From positions 20,138 to 84,137 of the forward strand of contig NZ_CAAFUZ010000093.1 of the NCBI RefSeq assembly GCF_900766305.1: a stretch of DNA of 64,000 nt. Reading direction: 5' to 3'. Position numbers and translations under genes: made by a program. The notes below the pieces were generated by a model, which ran no database searches, was not told where the DNA came from, and saw nothing but the letters and a program-made list of their open reading frames with translations. Origin of the DNA: an uncultured Gemella sp. GTDB lineage: Bacteria; Bacillota; Bacilli; Staphylococcales; Gemellaceae. Below are positions 8,803-15,894 of the stretch, one piece after another (within the stretch, counting starts at the first letter, position 1; each line of letters opens with the position of its first letter).

Positions 8803-8831
8803 ATACTATATATTATAATATATTTTGACAA
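8803..8831 (-). promoter_or_regulatory. Candidate promoter of the ATPase-permease operon
   Basis: On the minus strand TTGTCA (8831-8826), 17 bp and TAGTAT (8808-8803). The rest of the ~250-bp gap up to 9022 is AT-rich and shows no other element I can name. Confidence 0.45.
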
Positions 8832-9021
8832 ACTAGTATAGCTTTTTAAGGTATTTTTTTATTTATATTTAATATTAATTTACCACACAGTAAATTAATT
8901 AAAATCTATACTGTATTCGTTTTAATATTTTATAATATAATACGATTTTTAAAACTTAAGTAATTGTAATTATAATATAAATTTTTTAATACTATTTAAG
9001 AAATTTAATAATAATTATCAC

Positions 9022-9053
9022 AAAAAAGGCCTAGCAAACGCTAGGCCTTTTTA
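9022..9053. terminator. Terminator of the first BMP gene
   Basis: AAAGGCCTAGC and GCTAGGCCTTT form a strong stem with a four-base loop, flanked by A and T runs, so it can work on both strands. It separates the lipoprotein genes from the ATPase operon. Confidence 0.92.
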
Positions 9054-9070
9054 CTATAAACTTTTTAAAA

Positions 9071-10177
9071 TTAAAGTTCTCCGTCGATATTAGCTTTATC
9101 AGCTACACCAGCTGCATCTGCTGCAACTGTTGCTTTTCCAGCTTTAAGATCTTCTACAACTGTTTTAATTTTAGATTTGATATCATCGCTTAAGTTAGGG
9201 TTTTCTGCTGGAAGTCCAACACCATCTTCTTTAATAGTGAAGACTTTAGCTTGTCCACCTTCAAATTTACCAGCTTTGATAGCGTCTAAGATGTTAGCAA
9301 CTGCTACGTCGATACGTTTAACAGCTGAAGTTAAGATAACTGATTTTTCAACATCTTTTCCATCTTTATCTTTAGCTTTGAATACACCTTCAGAATATTG
9401 GTCTTTATCTACACCAACGATCCAGTGTTTAACTTCTCCGCTTTCTTTAAGATCTTTAGTTGCTCTTTCTTGAGCTTCTTTAATAGATCCACTTCCAGTA
9501 CCACCAGCTGCTACGAAGATTACGTCAGCACCAGCGTCATACATAGTTGCTGCTAAAGTTTTACCTTTGTTAGTGTCGTTGAATGAACCACTGTAGTTGT
9601 AAACAACTTTGATGTCTTTTTTAGCTGCTTTAGCACCTTGAACGAATCCAACACCAAATTTAACTACTGCAGGAATTTTAGCTCCACCAATGTATCCAAC
9701 TTTACCAGTTTTTGATTGTAAAGCTGCTGCATATCCAGCTAAGTATCCAGCTTCGTGTTCTGAGAATGTTACAGAAGCAACGTTTTTGTTTTGAACTACA
9801 CCATCGATGAAAATGAATTTTTTATCTGCAAATGAATCTGCAACTTTTGGTAATTCTTTTTCAAAGTAGAAACCAGCTAATGAAATTACGTCAGAAGCTT
9901 TTGCTGCGTTTTGTAAGTTGGCTGCAATGTCACTTTGGTTTTTAGTTTCGATTGGGTTTAGTGCTTTTCCACCATTTTTTTCAGCCCAAGCTTTTACAGT
10001 TTCAACGTTACTTTGGTTAAAACTTTTATCTTTTGCTCCACCTTCGTCAGTTACAACACCGATTTTTAATCCAGAGTTGTTAGAAGATGAATTTCCGTTA
10101 GATGATTTAGAAGAACATCCAACAATAATTAATGCTGCTGATAAAACAACTGCTATTAACGAAAATACCTTTTTCAT
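9071..10177 (-). CDS. BMP/PnrA-family nucleoside-binding lipoprotein (copy 1)
   Basis: A 368-residue substrate-binding lipoprotein of the BMP (PnrA-like) family, which delivers nucleosides to an ABC importer. I start it at 10177, where AAAGGAG lies upstream and MKKVFSLIAVVLSA begins a lipoprotein signal peptide; an upstream in-frame ATG lacks a site. The lipobox is IIVGC. Family marks include VVTDEGGAKDKSFNQS, EQEAGYLAGYAAALQSKTGK (here with SEHEAG), GKVGYIGGAKIPAV and IVGVDKDQYSEGVF in the ligand pocket. It is one of three tandem paralogues, each with its own promoter and terminator; it is nearest to the transporter operon. Confidence 0.93.
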   Translation of the reverse strand: MKKVFSLIAVVLSAALIIVGCSSKSSNGNSSSNNSGLKIGVVTDEGGAKDKSFNQSNVETVKAWAEKNGGKALNPIETKNQSDIAANLQNAAKASDVISLAGFYFEKELPKVADSFADKKFIFIDGVVQNKNVASVTFSEHEAGYLAGYAAALQSKTGKVGYIGGAKIPAVVKFGVGFVQGAKAAKKDIKVVYNYSGSFNDTNKGKTLAATMYDAGADVIFVAAGGTGSGSIKEAQERATKDLKESGEVKHWIVGVDKDQYSEGVFKAKDKDGKDVEKSVILTSAVKRIDVAVANILDAIKAGKFEGGQAKVFTIKEDGVGLPAENPNLSDDIKSKIKTVVEDLKAGKATVAADAAGVADKANIDGEL

Positions 10178-10218
10178 AAATAAAAAGTCTCCTTTATTTG
10201 TATATTGTTTATATCTAA

Positions 10219-10247
10219 ATAATACCACATTATCTTTTAAACTTCAA
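10219..10247 (-). promoter_or_regulatory. Promoter of BMP copy 1
   Basis: On the minus strand TTGAAG (10247-10242), 17 bp, TATTAT (10224-10219). Upstream, the AT-rich gap to 10570 holds two CGAAC-type motifs (10281-10288 reversed and 10508-10518) that resemble half of a PurR box, but no clear paired site. Confidence 0.7.
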
Positions 10248-10571
10248 TAATTTATTTTTGAAATATTAACATTTTTTTATAACGTTCGTTTTCTAATTAT
10301 AAAAACCTATGAAAACAGTATTTATATGAATTATCATATCTATTATTCCATACTTCTATCAGATTACTTTGAAATTATAAAGCATTTCCAAAACATTAAT
10401 AACGTTTACAATTTAATACGAATTTTTACATATAATACATTATTACACATTAATTAAATAAACGACAATAATACCATAAATAAAAAGTTAATGATGAATT
10501 GTAATTTTACGAACTTTTAAATAAACTACACTTATAATAGTTAATTATTACACATTAATAACTGTGGATAA

Positions 10572-10612
10572 ACAAAAAAAATCTCTATAAAACTTTAGGT
10601 TCTATAGAGATT
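10572..10612 (-). terminator. Terminator of BMP copy 2
   Basis: On the minus strand AATCTCTATA pairs with TATAGAGATT, followed by a run of seven Ts. It lies 17 bp after the stop codon. Confidence 0.9.
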
Positions 10613-10628
10613 CTAACGCTAAATTATA

Positions 10629-11732
10629 TTACAACTCACCGTCAATATTATTTTTATCAGTTAATTTATCAGCTTCAGCCACAACTGTCTCTTTACCAGC
10701 TTTTAGCTCTGAAATTTTATTTTTGATTTTTGATTTAGTTTCATCATTTAAGTTAGGATTTTCTAAAGTTAATTCAATACCATCCTCTTTAATAGTAAAG
10801 ATATGTTCTTTTCCGCCTTCGAATTTTCCTTCTTTGATACTGTCTAATACATTTTTCACTGCAACGTCTACACGTTTAATAACTGATGCTACAACAACTG
10901 ATTTTTCAACATCTTTTCCATCTTTGTCCTTAGCTTTAAAGATTCCATCAGTATATTGGTCTTTATCTACACCTACGATCCAGTGTTTAATTTCTCCACT
11001 TTCTTTTAGGTCTTGTGTAGCTCTTTCTTGTGCTTCTTTAATAGCTCCATTACCTGTTCCACCAGCTGCCACGAAGATTACATCAGCTCCTGTATCGTAC
11101 ATAGTTGCTGCTATTGTTTTACCTTTATTTGTATCACTAAATGAACCACTGTAGTTATATACTACTTTAATATCTTTATTTGCTGCTTTTGCACCCTGTA
11201 CAAATCCAATTCCAAATCTTGCTACTGTAGGAATTTTTGCTCCACCAATAAATCCAACTTTACCAGTTTTAGATTGTAACGCTGCTGCATACCCTGCTAA
11301 ATATCCTGCTTCTTGTTCTGCAAAAGTGACAGAAGCTACGTTTGCTTTTTCTACTACACCATCGATAAAAATATACTTTTTATCTGGGAAAGCATCTGCC
11401 ATTTTTGGTAATTCTTTCTCAAAATAAAAACCTGCCAATGAAATTACATCAGCTGCTTTAGAAGCACTTTGCATATTAGCTGCTAGATCCGAATGATTTT
11501 TTGTTTCAACCGGAGTTAGTGCTTTACCACCATTTTTTTCTACCCATGAAGTTAGCGCCTCTGCATTACTTTGGTTAAAACTCTTATCTTTTGCTCCACC
11601 TTCATCAGTTACGACAACCACTTTTAAATTAGACTTATTAGTTGAATTGTCTTTTGACGATTTAGACGAACATCCTGTAACAACTAAAATAGCAGATAAT
11701 ACTACCGCTACAAATGAAAATAATTTTCTCAT
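10629..11732 (-). CDS. BMP/PnrA-family nucleoside-binding lipoprotein (copy 2)
   Basis: A 367-residue paralogue of copy 1, clearly the closer pair of the three by eye. I start it at 11732 (MRKLFSFVAVVLSAILVVTGC), where AGGAG lies upstream; this gives a normal lipoprotein signal with lipobox VVTGC. The BMP-family blocks are all present: VVTDEGGAKDKSFNQS, GYLAGYAAALQSKTGK, FIGGAKIPTVARFG, DVIFVAAGGTGNG and VGVDKDQYTDGIF. The shared ligand-pocket residues suggest nucleoside binding; differences near the N-terminal lobe leave room for different specificity. No permease lies directly downstream, so it probably shares the one at 5264-8773. Confidence 0.92.
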   Translation of the reverse strand: MRKLFSFVAVVLSAILVVTGCSSKSSKDNSTNKSNLKVVVVTDEGGAKDKSFNQSNAEALTSWVEKNGGKALTPVETKNHSDLAANMQSASKAADVISLAGFYFEKELPKMADAFPDKKYIFIDGVVEKANVASVTFAEQEAGYLAGYAAALQSKTGKVGFIGGAKIPTVARFGIGFVQGAKAANKDIKVVYNYSGSFSDTNKGKTIAATMYDTGADVIFVAAGGTGNGAIKEAQERATQDLKESGEIKHWIVGVDKDQYTDGIFKAKDKDGKDVEKSVVVASVIKRVDVAVKNVLDSIKEGKFEGGKEHIFTIKEDGIELTLENPNLNDETKSKIKNKISELKAGKETVVAEADKLTDKNNIDGEL

Positions 11733-11777
11733 ATTAAATATTAATCTCCTTACGATTAAGAATTGTTTTAAAAAAAG

Positions 11778-11807
11778 ATAATACCATATATTTAATGACA
11801 AAGTCAA
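11778..11807 (-). promoter_or_regulatory. Promoter of BMP copy 2
   Basis: On the minus strand TTGACT (11807-11802), 18 bp, TATTAT (11783-11778). Confidence 0.7.
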
Positions 11808-11840
11808 ATCAGTATAAAGTACTATAATTCAACTTCAGTT

Positions 11841-11852
11841 AACGTTCGGATT
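11841..11852 (-). promoter_or_regulatory. PurR-box-like motif upstream of BMP copy 2
   Basis: On the minus strand the motif reads AATCCGAACGTT. It agrees with the core CCGAAC and left AT flank of the Gram-positive PurBox. It lies about 35 bp upstream of the -35 box. A convincing second, inverted box at the usual 16-17 bp spacing is not visible, so the call is tentative. Confidence 0.3.
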
Positions 11853-12101
11853 ATTTTGAAAGCGTTATCTTCCTTTATATTTTAAGATTTAAAATGTTAC
11901 ACTGTTTCCGTCTATATTTGTACACAATTTATTATTCTACATAAAAATATTATCGCTTTTTTAAAAATACAGTAACGTTCCCACCCACTATACTTTAGCA
12001 CTTAGTAATCATTTAATGCCCAAAAATTTTACAACCACACATGAAATAATAAAATTTTTAAAGTTTTTTTGTAGTTTAAAAGTTCGTTTTAATGTCGATA
12101 A

Positions 12102-12130
12102 AAGGAACCACCAATAATGATGGTTCCTAC
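12102..12130 (-). terminator. Terminator of BMP copy 3
   Basis: AGGAACCACCA and TGATGGTTCCT form the stem; on the minus strand it is followed by TTTTAT. It lies about 40 bp after the stop. Confidence 0.85.
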
Positions 12131-12168
12131 TAATTAATATTTATGAATATTCCCTATAATAATCTATA

Positions 12169-13284
12169 CTATAGTTCCCCTTCGATATTCGTAGCTGATC
12201 CTTTTGCTTTAAGTTCGTCTCCAGTAGCTACTACTTCAGCTTTCCCTGATTTTAATTCTTCTACTGCTTTAGCAATTTTTGTTTTTGCTTCTTCACTTAG
12301 GTTAGGGTTTTCTTTTGGAATTCCTACCCCATTTTCTTTAATACCAAAGATATGCTCACCTTTAGTAAACTTACCTTCTTTGATTTCATTTAAGATTTTT
12401 GTTACAGCTACTTCAATGTTTTTAACAGCAGAAGTTAAGATAGCAGATTTTTGATATTCTTTTCCATCTTTATCTTTCCCTTTAAAGATACCTTCTTCAT
12501 ACTGGTCTTTATCAACACCAACAACCCAGTGTTTAATTTCTCCACTCTTAGACATGTCGATTATTCCACGTTCTTTAGCTTCTGAAATTACACCGTTACC
12601 TGTATTCCCAGCAGCAACGAAAATTACATCTGCTCCTGAGTCATACATAGTAGCTGCTAAAGTTTTCCCTTTATTTGTATCTGAGAATGTTCCACTGTAA
12701 TTGTACATTACTTTAATATCACTTTTAGCTGCTTTAGCACCTTGTACGAATCCAATTCCAAATCGTTCTACTGGCGGAATTTTAGTTCCTCCGATAAATC
12801 CAACTTTTCCTGTTTTAGATTGTAAAGCTGCTGCATATCCAGCTAAATATCCAGCTTCTTGTTCTTTAAAGATTAATGAAGCAATATTTGGAGCATCTAC
12901 AAAACTATCTACATACATGAATTTTTTATCTTTATATTGCTCTGCAGTTTTTGTAATTTCTTTTTCAAATTCATATCCAGCTAGAGATACAATATCGGAT
13001 ACCTTCGCAGCATTTTGTAAATTCGCAGCTAAGTCTGCTTGATTCTTCGTTTCTATAACAACCGGATCTTTAGCACCGTTTGCTTTAGCCCACGCTTGAA
13101 TCGCCTCTACGTTAGCCTGGTTAAAACTCTTATCTTTTGCTCCACCTTCACCAGTTACAACACCAATCTTATAGGCATTCTTGCCATCAGATTTTGTATC
13201 ATTCTTAGCACTCTTTGAAGAACAACCAACAACAATTAATGATAATGCAACTAGAATTGCAAATATAGTACGTAATTTTTTCAT
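12169..13284 (-). CDS. BMP/PnrA-family nucleoside-binding lipoprotein (copy 3)
   Basis: A 371-residue BMP-family lipoprotein and the most diverged of the three tandem copies. AGGAGG lies directly upstream of the ATG. The signal peptide MKKLRTIFAILVALSLIVVGC ends in lipobox IVVGC. Family blocks are VVTGEGGAKDKSFNQA, EQEAGYLAGYAAALQSKTGK, FIGGTKIPPVERFG, DVIFVAAGNTGNG and VGVDKDQYEEGIF. It carries substitutions in the first block (TGEGG instead of TDEGG), so its preference among nucleosides could differ. It is divergent from the purine nucleoside phosphorylase gene, which fits a role in nucleoside salvage. Confidence 0.92.
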   Translation of the reverse strand: MKKLRTIFAILVALSLIVVGCSSKSAKNDTKSDGKNAYKIGVVTGEGGAKDKSFNQANVEAIQAWAKANGAKDPVVIETKNQADLAANLQNAAKVSDIVSLAGYEFEKEITKTAEQYKDKKFMYVDSFVDAPNIASLIFKEQEAGYLAGYAAALQSKTGKVGFIGGTKIPPVERFGIGFVQGAKAAKSDIKVMYNYSGTFSDTNKGKTLAATMYDSGADVIFVAAGNTGNGVISEAKERGIIDMSKSGEIKHWVVGVDKDQYEEGIFKGKDKDGKEYQKSAILTSAVKNIEVAVTKILNEIKEGKFTKGEHIFGIKENGVGIPKENPNLSEEAKTKIAKAVEELKSGKAEVVATGDELKAKGSATNIEGEL

Positions 13285-13318
13285 AATGTCCTCCTAAAAA
13301 TCTTTATGTACTAAGTTC

Positions 13319-13347
13319 ATAATACAATATTTTTAAAACGCTTGCAA
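13319..13347 (-). promoter_or_regulatory. Promoter of BMP copy 3
   Basis: On the minus strand TTGCAA (13347-13342), 17 bp, TATTAT (13324-13319). The divergent gap to 13587 otherwise holds only AT-rich sequence and the phosphorylase promoter. Confidence 0.7.
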
Positions 13348-13544
13348 ATATTTTTTTGAACTTTTTTAAAATTTTTAAAACCCACTAAAAATTAGATTAA
13401 ATAAATCATAGTACTATAAGTACATATTGATATTCATTTTTCCGTTTCAATCGCATCATTAAAAATAACATAAACGTATTTATATTAAGTATACAAACGT
13501 TGATAATAATTAATATAAAATTATATATTTTCTGAATTTTTTAT

Positions 13545-13553
13545 GCTATAATA
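13545..13553 (+). promoter_or_regulatory. Extended -10 promoter of purine nucleoside phosphorylase
   Basis: TGCTATAAT, an extended -10 element, ends 34 bp before the ATG. No good -35 box is seen. Confidence 0.55.
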
Positions 13554-13587
13554 ACTTTGATAAAGCATTTTCAGGAGGATTTATATT

Positions 13588-14412
13588 ATGACATATTATC
13601 AGAATATTATTGAGACGGCAAATTACATAATAAAATATTTTAATGAGCCGATAGACTACGCAGTTGTTTTAGGTAGTGGTATTACACTTGAGCTTGAAGA
13701 TCAACAAGAACTTGGTTACGAAGCTATTCCACTTTTCCCAGGAAATAAACATGCTAACCGTGTTAAAGGACATGCAAATAAACTAACTTTCGGAAAGATT
13801 TCTGGAAAAAATGTATTAGTATTAAACGGACGTCTTCACTATTACGAAGGATACAGCATGAAAGACGTTGCCTTTATGACATATGTTGTTAAACATCTTG
13901 GTGTAAAAGGATTATTCATCACTAACGCTTGTGGAGCTATTAACACAGACTTCAGTGAAGGAGATATCGTATGCCTTGATGGCTTCATCTCACTAGTAAA
14001 CAACAACCCTCTAATGGGAGAAAATGACCCTCGTCTAGGAGAAAGATTTGTTGATATGACAACTCCTTTCGATCCGTACTTAGTTGAGACTTTACATAAT
14101 TCTGCGAAAAAATTAGACCTAACTTTACACACTGGTGTATACGGATTCTTCCAAGGCCCTTATTTTGAAACACGCGCAGAAATTCGTGCATTTAAAACTA
14201 TGGGATGTGACCTTGTAGGTATGTCTACAGTACCTGAGGTAATCGCCGCGAATCATGCTTCACTTCCAGTGGCAGTACTAGCTTGTGCTACTAACATGGC
14301 TACAGGAATCCAAGAGAAAAAACACGACCACGAACACGTATTACAAACTGCACAAAAAATTAGTGTAAACCTGAAAAAACTTTTAATAGAAACATTAGAA
14401 AACTTAAAATAA
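13588..14412 (+). CDS. punA: Purine nucleoside phosphorylase (trimeric type)
   Basis: A 274-residue enzyme that splits purine nucleosides with phosphate into base and ribose-1-phosphate. Its length and motifs match the trimeric inosine/guanosine-type family: VVLGSGITLEL near the N-terminus (phosphate loop), GRLHYYEGYSMKDVAFM, LFITNACGAIN and the base/ribose site YGFFQGPYFETRAEIRAF followed by GCDLVGMSTVPEVIAANH. CAGGAGG lies upstream of the ATG. It is followed after 15 bp by a HIT protein, probably one transcript. Next to a nucleoside importer it would process imported nucleosides. Confidence 0.94.
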   Translation: MTYYQNIIETANYIIKYFNEPIDYAVVLGSGITLELEDQQELGYEAIPLFPGNKHANRVKGHANKLTFGKISGKNVLVLNGRLHYYEGYSMKDVAFMTYVVKHLGVKGLFITNACGAINTDFSEGDIVCLDGFISLVNNNPLMGENDPRLGERFVDMTTPFDPYLVETLHNSAKKLDLTLHTGVYGFFQGPYFETRAEIRAFKTMGCDLVGMSTVPEVIAANHASLPVAVLACATNMATGIQEKKHDHEHVLQTAQKISVNLKKLLIETLENLK

Positions 14413-14427
14413 TAAGGAGTAAAAATT

Positions 14428-14853
14428 ATGGAAAAAACTATTTTCGAAAAAATTATTGATGGAGAAATCCCAAGTTACAAAGTATACGAAGATGAACACG
14501 TATATAGCTTTTTAGACGTATTCCCTATTACAAAAGGGCACACTCTAGTAATTCCAAAAAAACACAGCAGAAATATTTTTGACTGTGATCCTGAGACAGC
14601 TGCAAATATTGGACGAGTTCTTCCAAGAATTGCTAACGCTGTAAAAGATGCATATGGTTGTGATGGAGTAAACATCTTCCAAAACAACGAAGAGTATGCT
14701 GGACAAAGTGTTTTCCACCTACACTTCCATATCGTACCAAGATATAAAGATAAAGATGTAAACTTCGATAATCTAGAAGTTAAATGGCCACCTCAAAAAG
14801 TTGAACCTGCTGAATTCGAAGAGATTAGAAAAGCAATCGCTGATAGACTATAA
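14428..14853 (+). CDS. hit: HIT-family nucleotide hydrolase
   Basis: A 141-residue histidine-triad protein. The catalytic triad motif HLHFHIVPR is at about residues 98-106, and the N-terminus (TIFEKIIDGEIPSYKVYEDE) is typical of the Hint branch, which hydrolyses nucleoside phosphoramidates or adenylylated substrates. AAGGAG lies upstream of the ATG. It is in an apparent two-gene operon with purine nucleoside phosphorylase and ends at a strong terminator. The physiological substrate is unknown. Confidence 0.93.
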   Translation: MEKTIFEKIIDGEIPSYKVYEDEHVYSFLDVFPITKGHTLVIPKKHSRNIFDCDPETAANIGRVLPRIANAVKDAYGCDGVNIFQNNEEYAGQSVFHLHFHIVPRYKDKDVNFDNLEVKWPPQKVEPAEFEEIRKAIADRL

Positions 14854-14862
14854 AAATAAGAA

Positions 14863-14896
14863 ACTAGGTAACTATAAGTAGTTACCTAGTTTTTTA
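14863..14896 (+). terminator. Terminator of the phosphorylase-HIT operon
   Basis: ACTAGGTAAC and GTTACCTAGT form a perfect stem followed by six Ts. Confidence 0.93.
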
Positions 14897-14969
14897 TTAT
14901 TCAGTAAATCCTGACTACGCAAAATAGTACAAACACAAAATTCTAATTCTTTATTAGAATTCTTTCTAT

Positions 14970-15006
14970 AAAAAAATCGAGGATGAGAATATTTTCTCAT
15001 ACCTCG
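14970..15006 (-). terminator. Terminator of the acidic coiled-coil gene
   Basis: On the minus strand CGAGGTATGAGAA pairs imperfectly with TTCTCATCCTCG, followed by a T run. Confidence 0.85.
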
Positions 15007-15024
15007 CATTCAATATTTACAATA

Positions 15025-15717
15025 TTATTTTTTTCCTTCTTTTGAAGCGAATAAAGATACAATAGAATCTAGAGTTGTTTTTGGTTTTTCCTCAACAGCT
15101 TCTTCTACTTCTTCTTTTACTTCTTCTGCTTTTTCAATTACTGGAGCTACCGCTTCATGAATTTCTTCAAATGTAGGTTCTACTTTTTCTTCGTAGTGGT
15201 CTACAACTGTTTCTTTTGCACTTTCTACAACTTCTTCTACTTTTGTAAACGTAGGTTCTGCAGCAGGTACTACTGTTTCTTTTACTTCTTCAACTACTGG
15301 CGCAGTTACTTCTTCAGCTTTCTCTACAACCGGAGCCGCTACTTCTTCTACTTTTTCTACTACAGGTTCTGCAGCTTCTTTCACATCTTCTACTTTTTCA
15401 GTTACTTCAGCAACAACTTCTTCCTTAACTTCTTCTGCTTTTGCTCCTAATTTTACAAAGTTATCTTCTACTTTTTCAGACTCTTCAACAGATATTAATT
15501 CTTCTAGTTTTTCTTTAGCAATATCTTGCTCTTCTTGTGTTCTAGCTTCTAATTCTTGAGTTTTTTCATTAATAATTGCTGTTAGTTTTTCAATACCATT
15601 TTTAGTATTTTCTTTCAGTAATTCTTTATGTTTTTCTAACTCCTTAGGATTTTTATAATAATAAGCTCCTAACGCACTCACTGCTCCTAATAAAGCACCT
15701 TTAAAAATTTTACCCAT
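15025..15717 (-). CDS. Acidic repetitive coiled-coil protein with N-terminal membrane-like segment
   Basis: A 230-residue protein of unknown function. The first 20 residues (MGKIFKGALLGAVSALGAYY) form a short Gly/Ala hydrophobic segment like that of YtxH-type proteins. Residues about 25-80 are helical and charged. Residues about 85-210 are an extremely Glu/Val-rich repeat built on approximate units of VEEVAAPVVEKAEEV, predicted as amphipathic helix; this resembles apolipoprotein-like repeats that lie on membranes. AGGAGG precedes the ATG. The gene has its own terminator and no partner. The low complexity makes homology searches unreliable. Confidence 0.75.
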   Translation of the reverse strand: MGKIFKGALLGAVSALGAYYYKNPKELEKHKELLKENTKNGIEKLTAIINEKTQELEARTQEEQDIAKEKLEELISVEESEKVEDNFVKLGAKAEEVKEEVVAEVTEKVEDVKEAAEPVVEKVEEVAAPVVEKAEEVTAPVVEEVKETVVPAAEPTFTKVEEVVESAKETVVDHYEEKVEPTFEEIHEAVAPVIEKAEEVKEEVEEAVEEKPKTTLDSIVSLFASKEGKK

Positions 15718-15840
15718 GTTTAATTTCCTCCTAAATTCTTATCAGTATTGATTTTATCAAAAAAATCAGATAATGTAAAGGATTTAAAGGATTTTATTTT
15801 TATAGATTAAGTTTTTATGCTAATCATATTAAAAGAGTAT

Positions 15841-15880
15841 AGAAGCAACATTCAAAAATATACCATTGAATGTCACTTCT
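15841..15880 (-). terminator. Terminator of nrdD
   Basis: AGAAG(tg)ACATTCA pairs with TGAATGT(tg)CTTCT on the minus strand; the following sequence is T-rich (ATACTCTTTT). It lies 14 bp after the stop codon. Confidence 0.8.
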
Positions 15881-15894
15881 ATTAGAAATTATTT

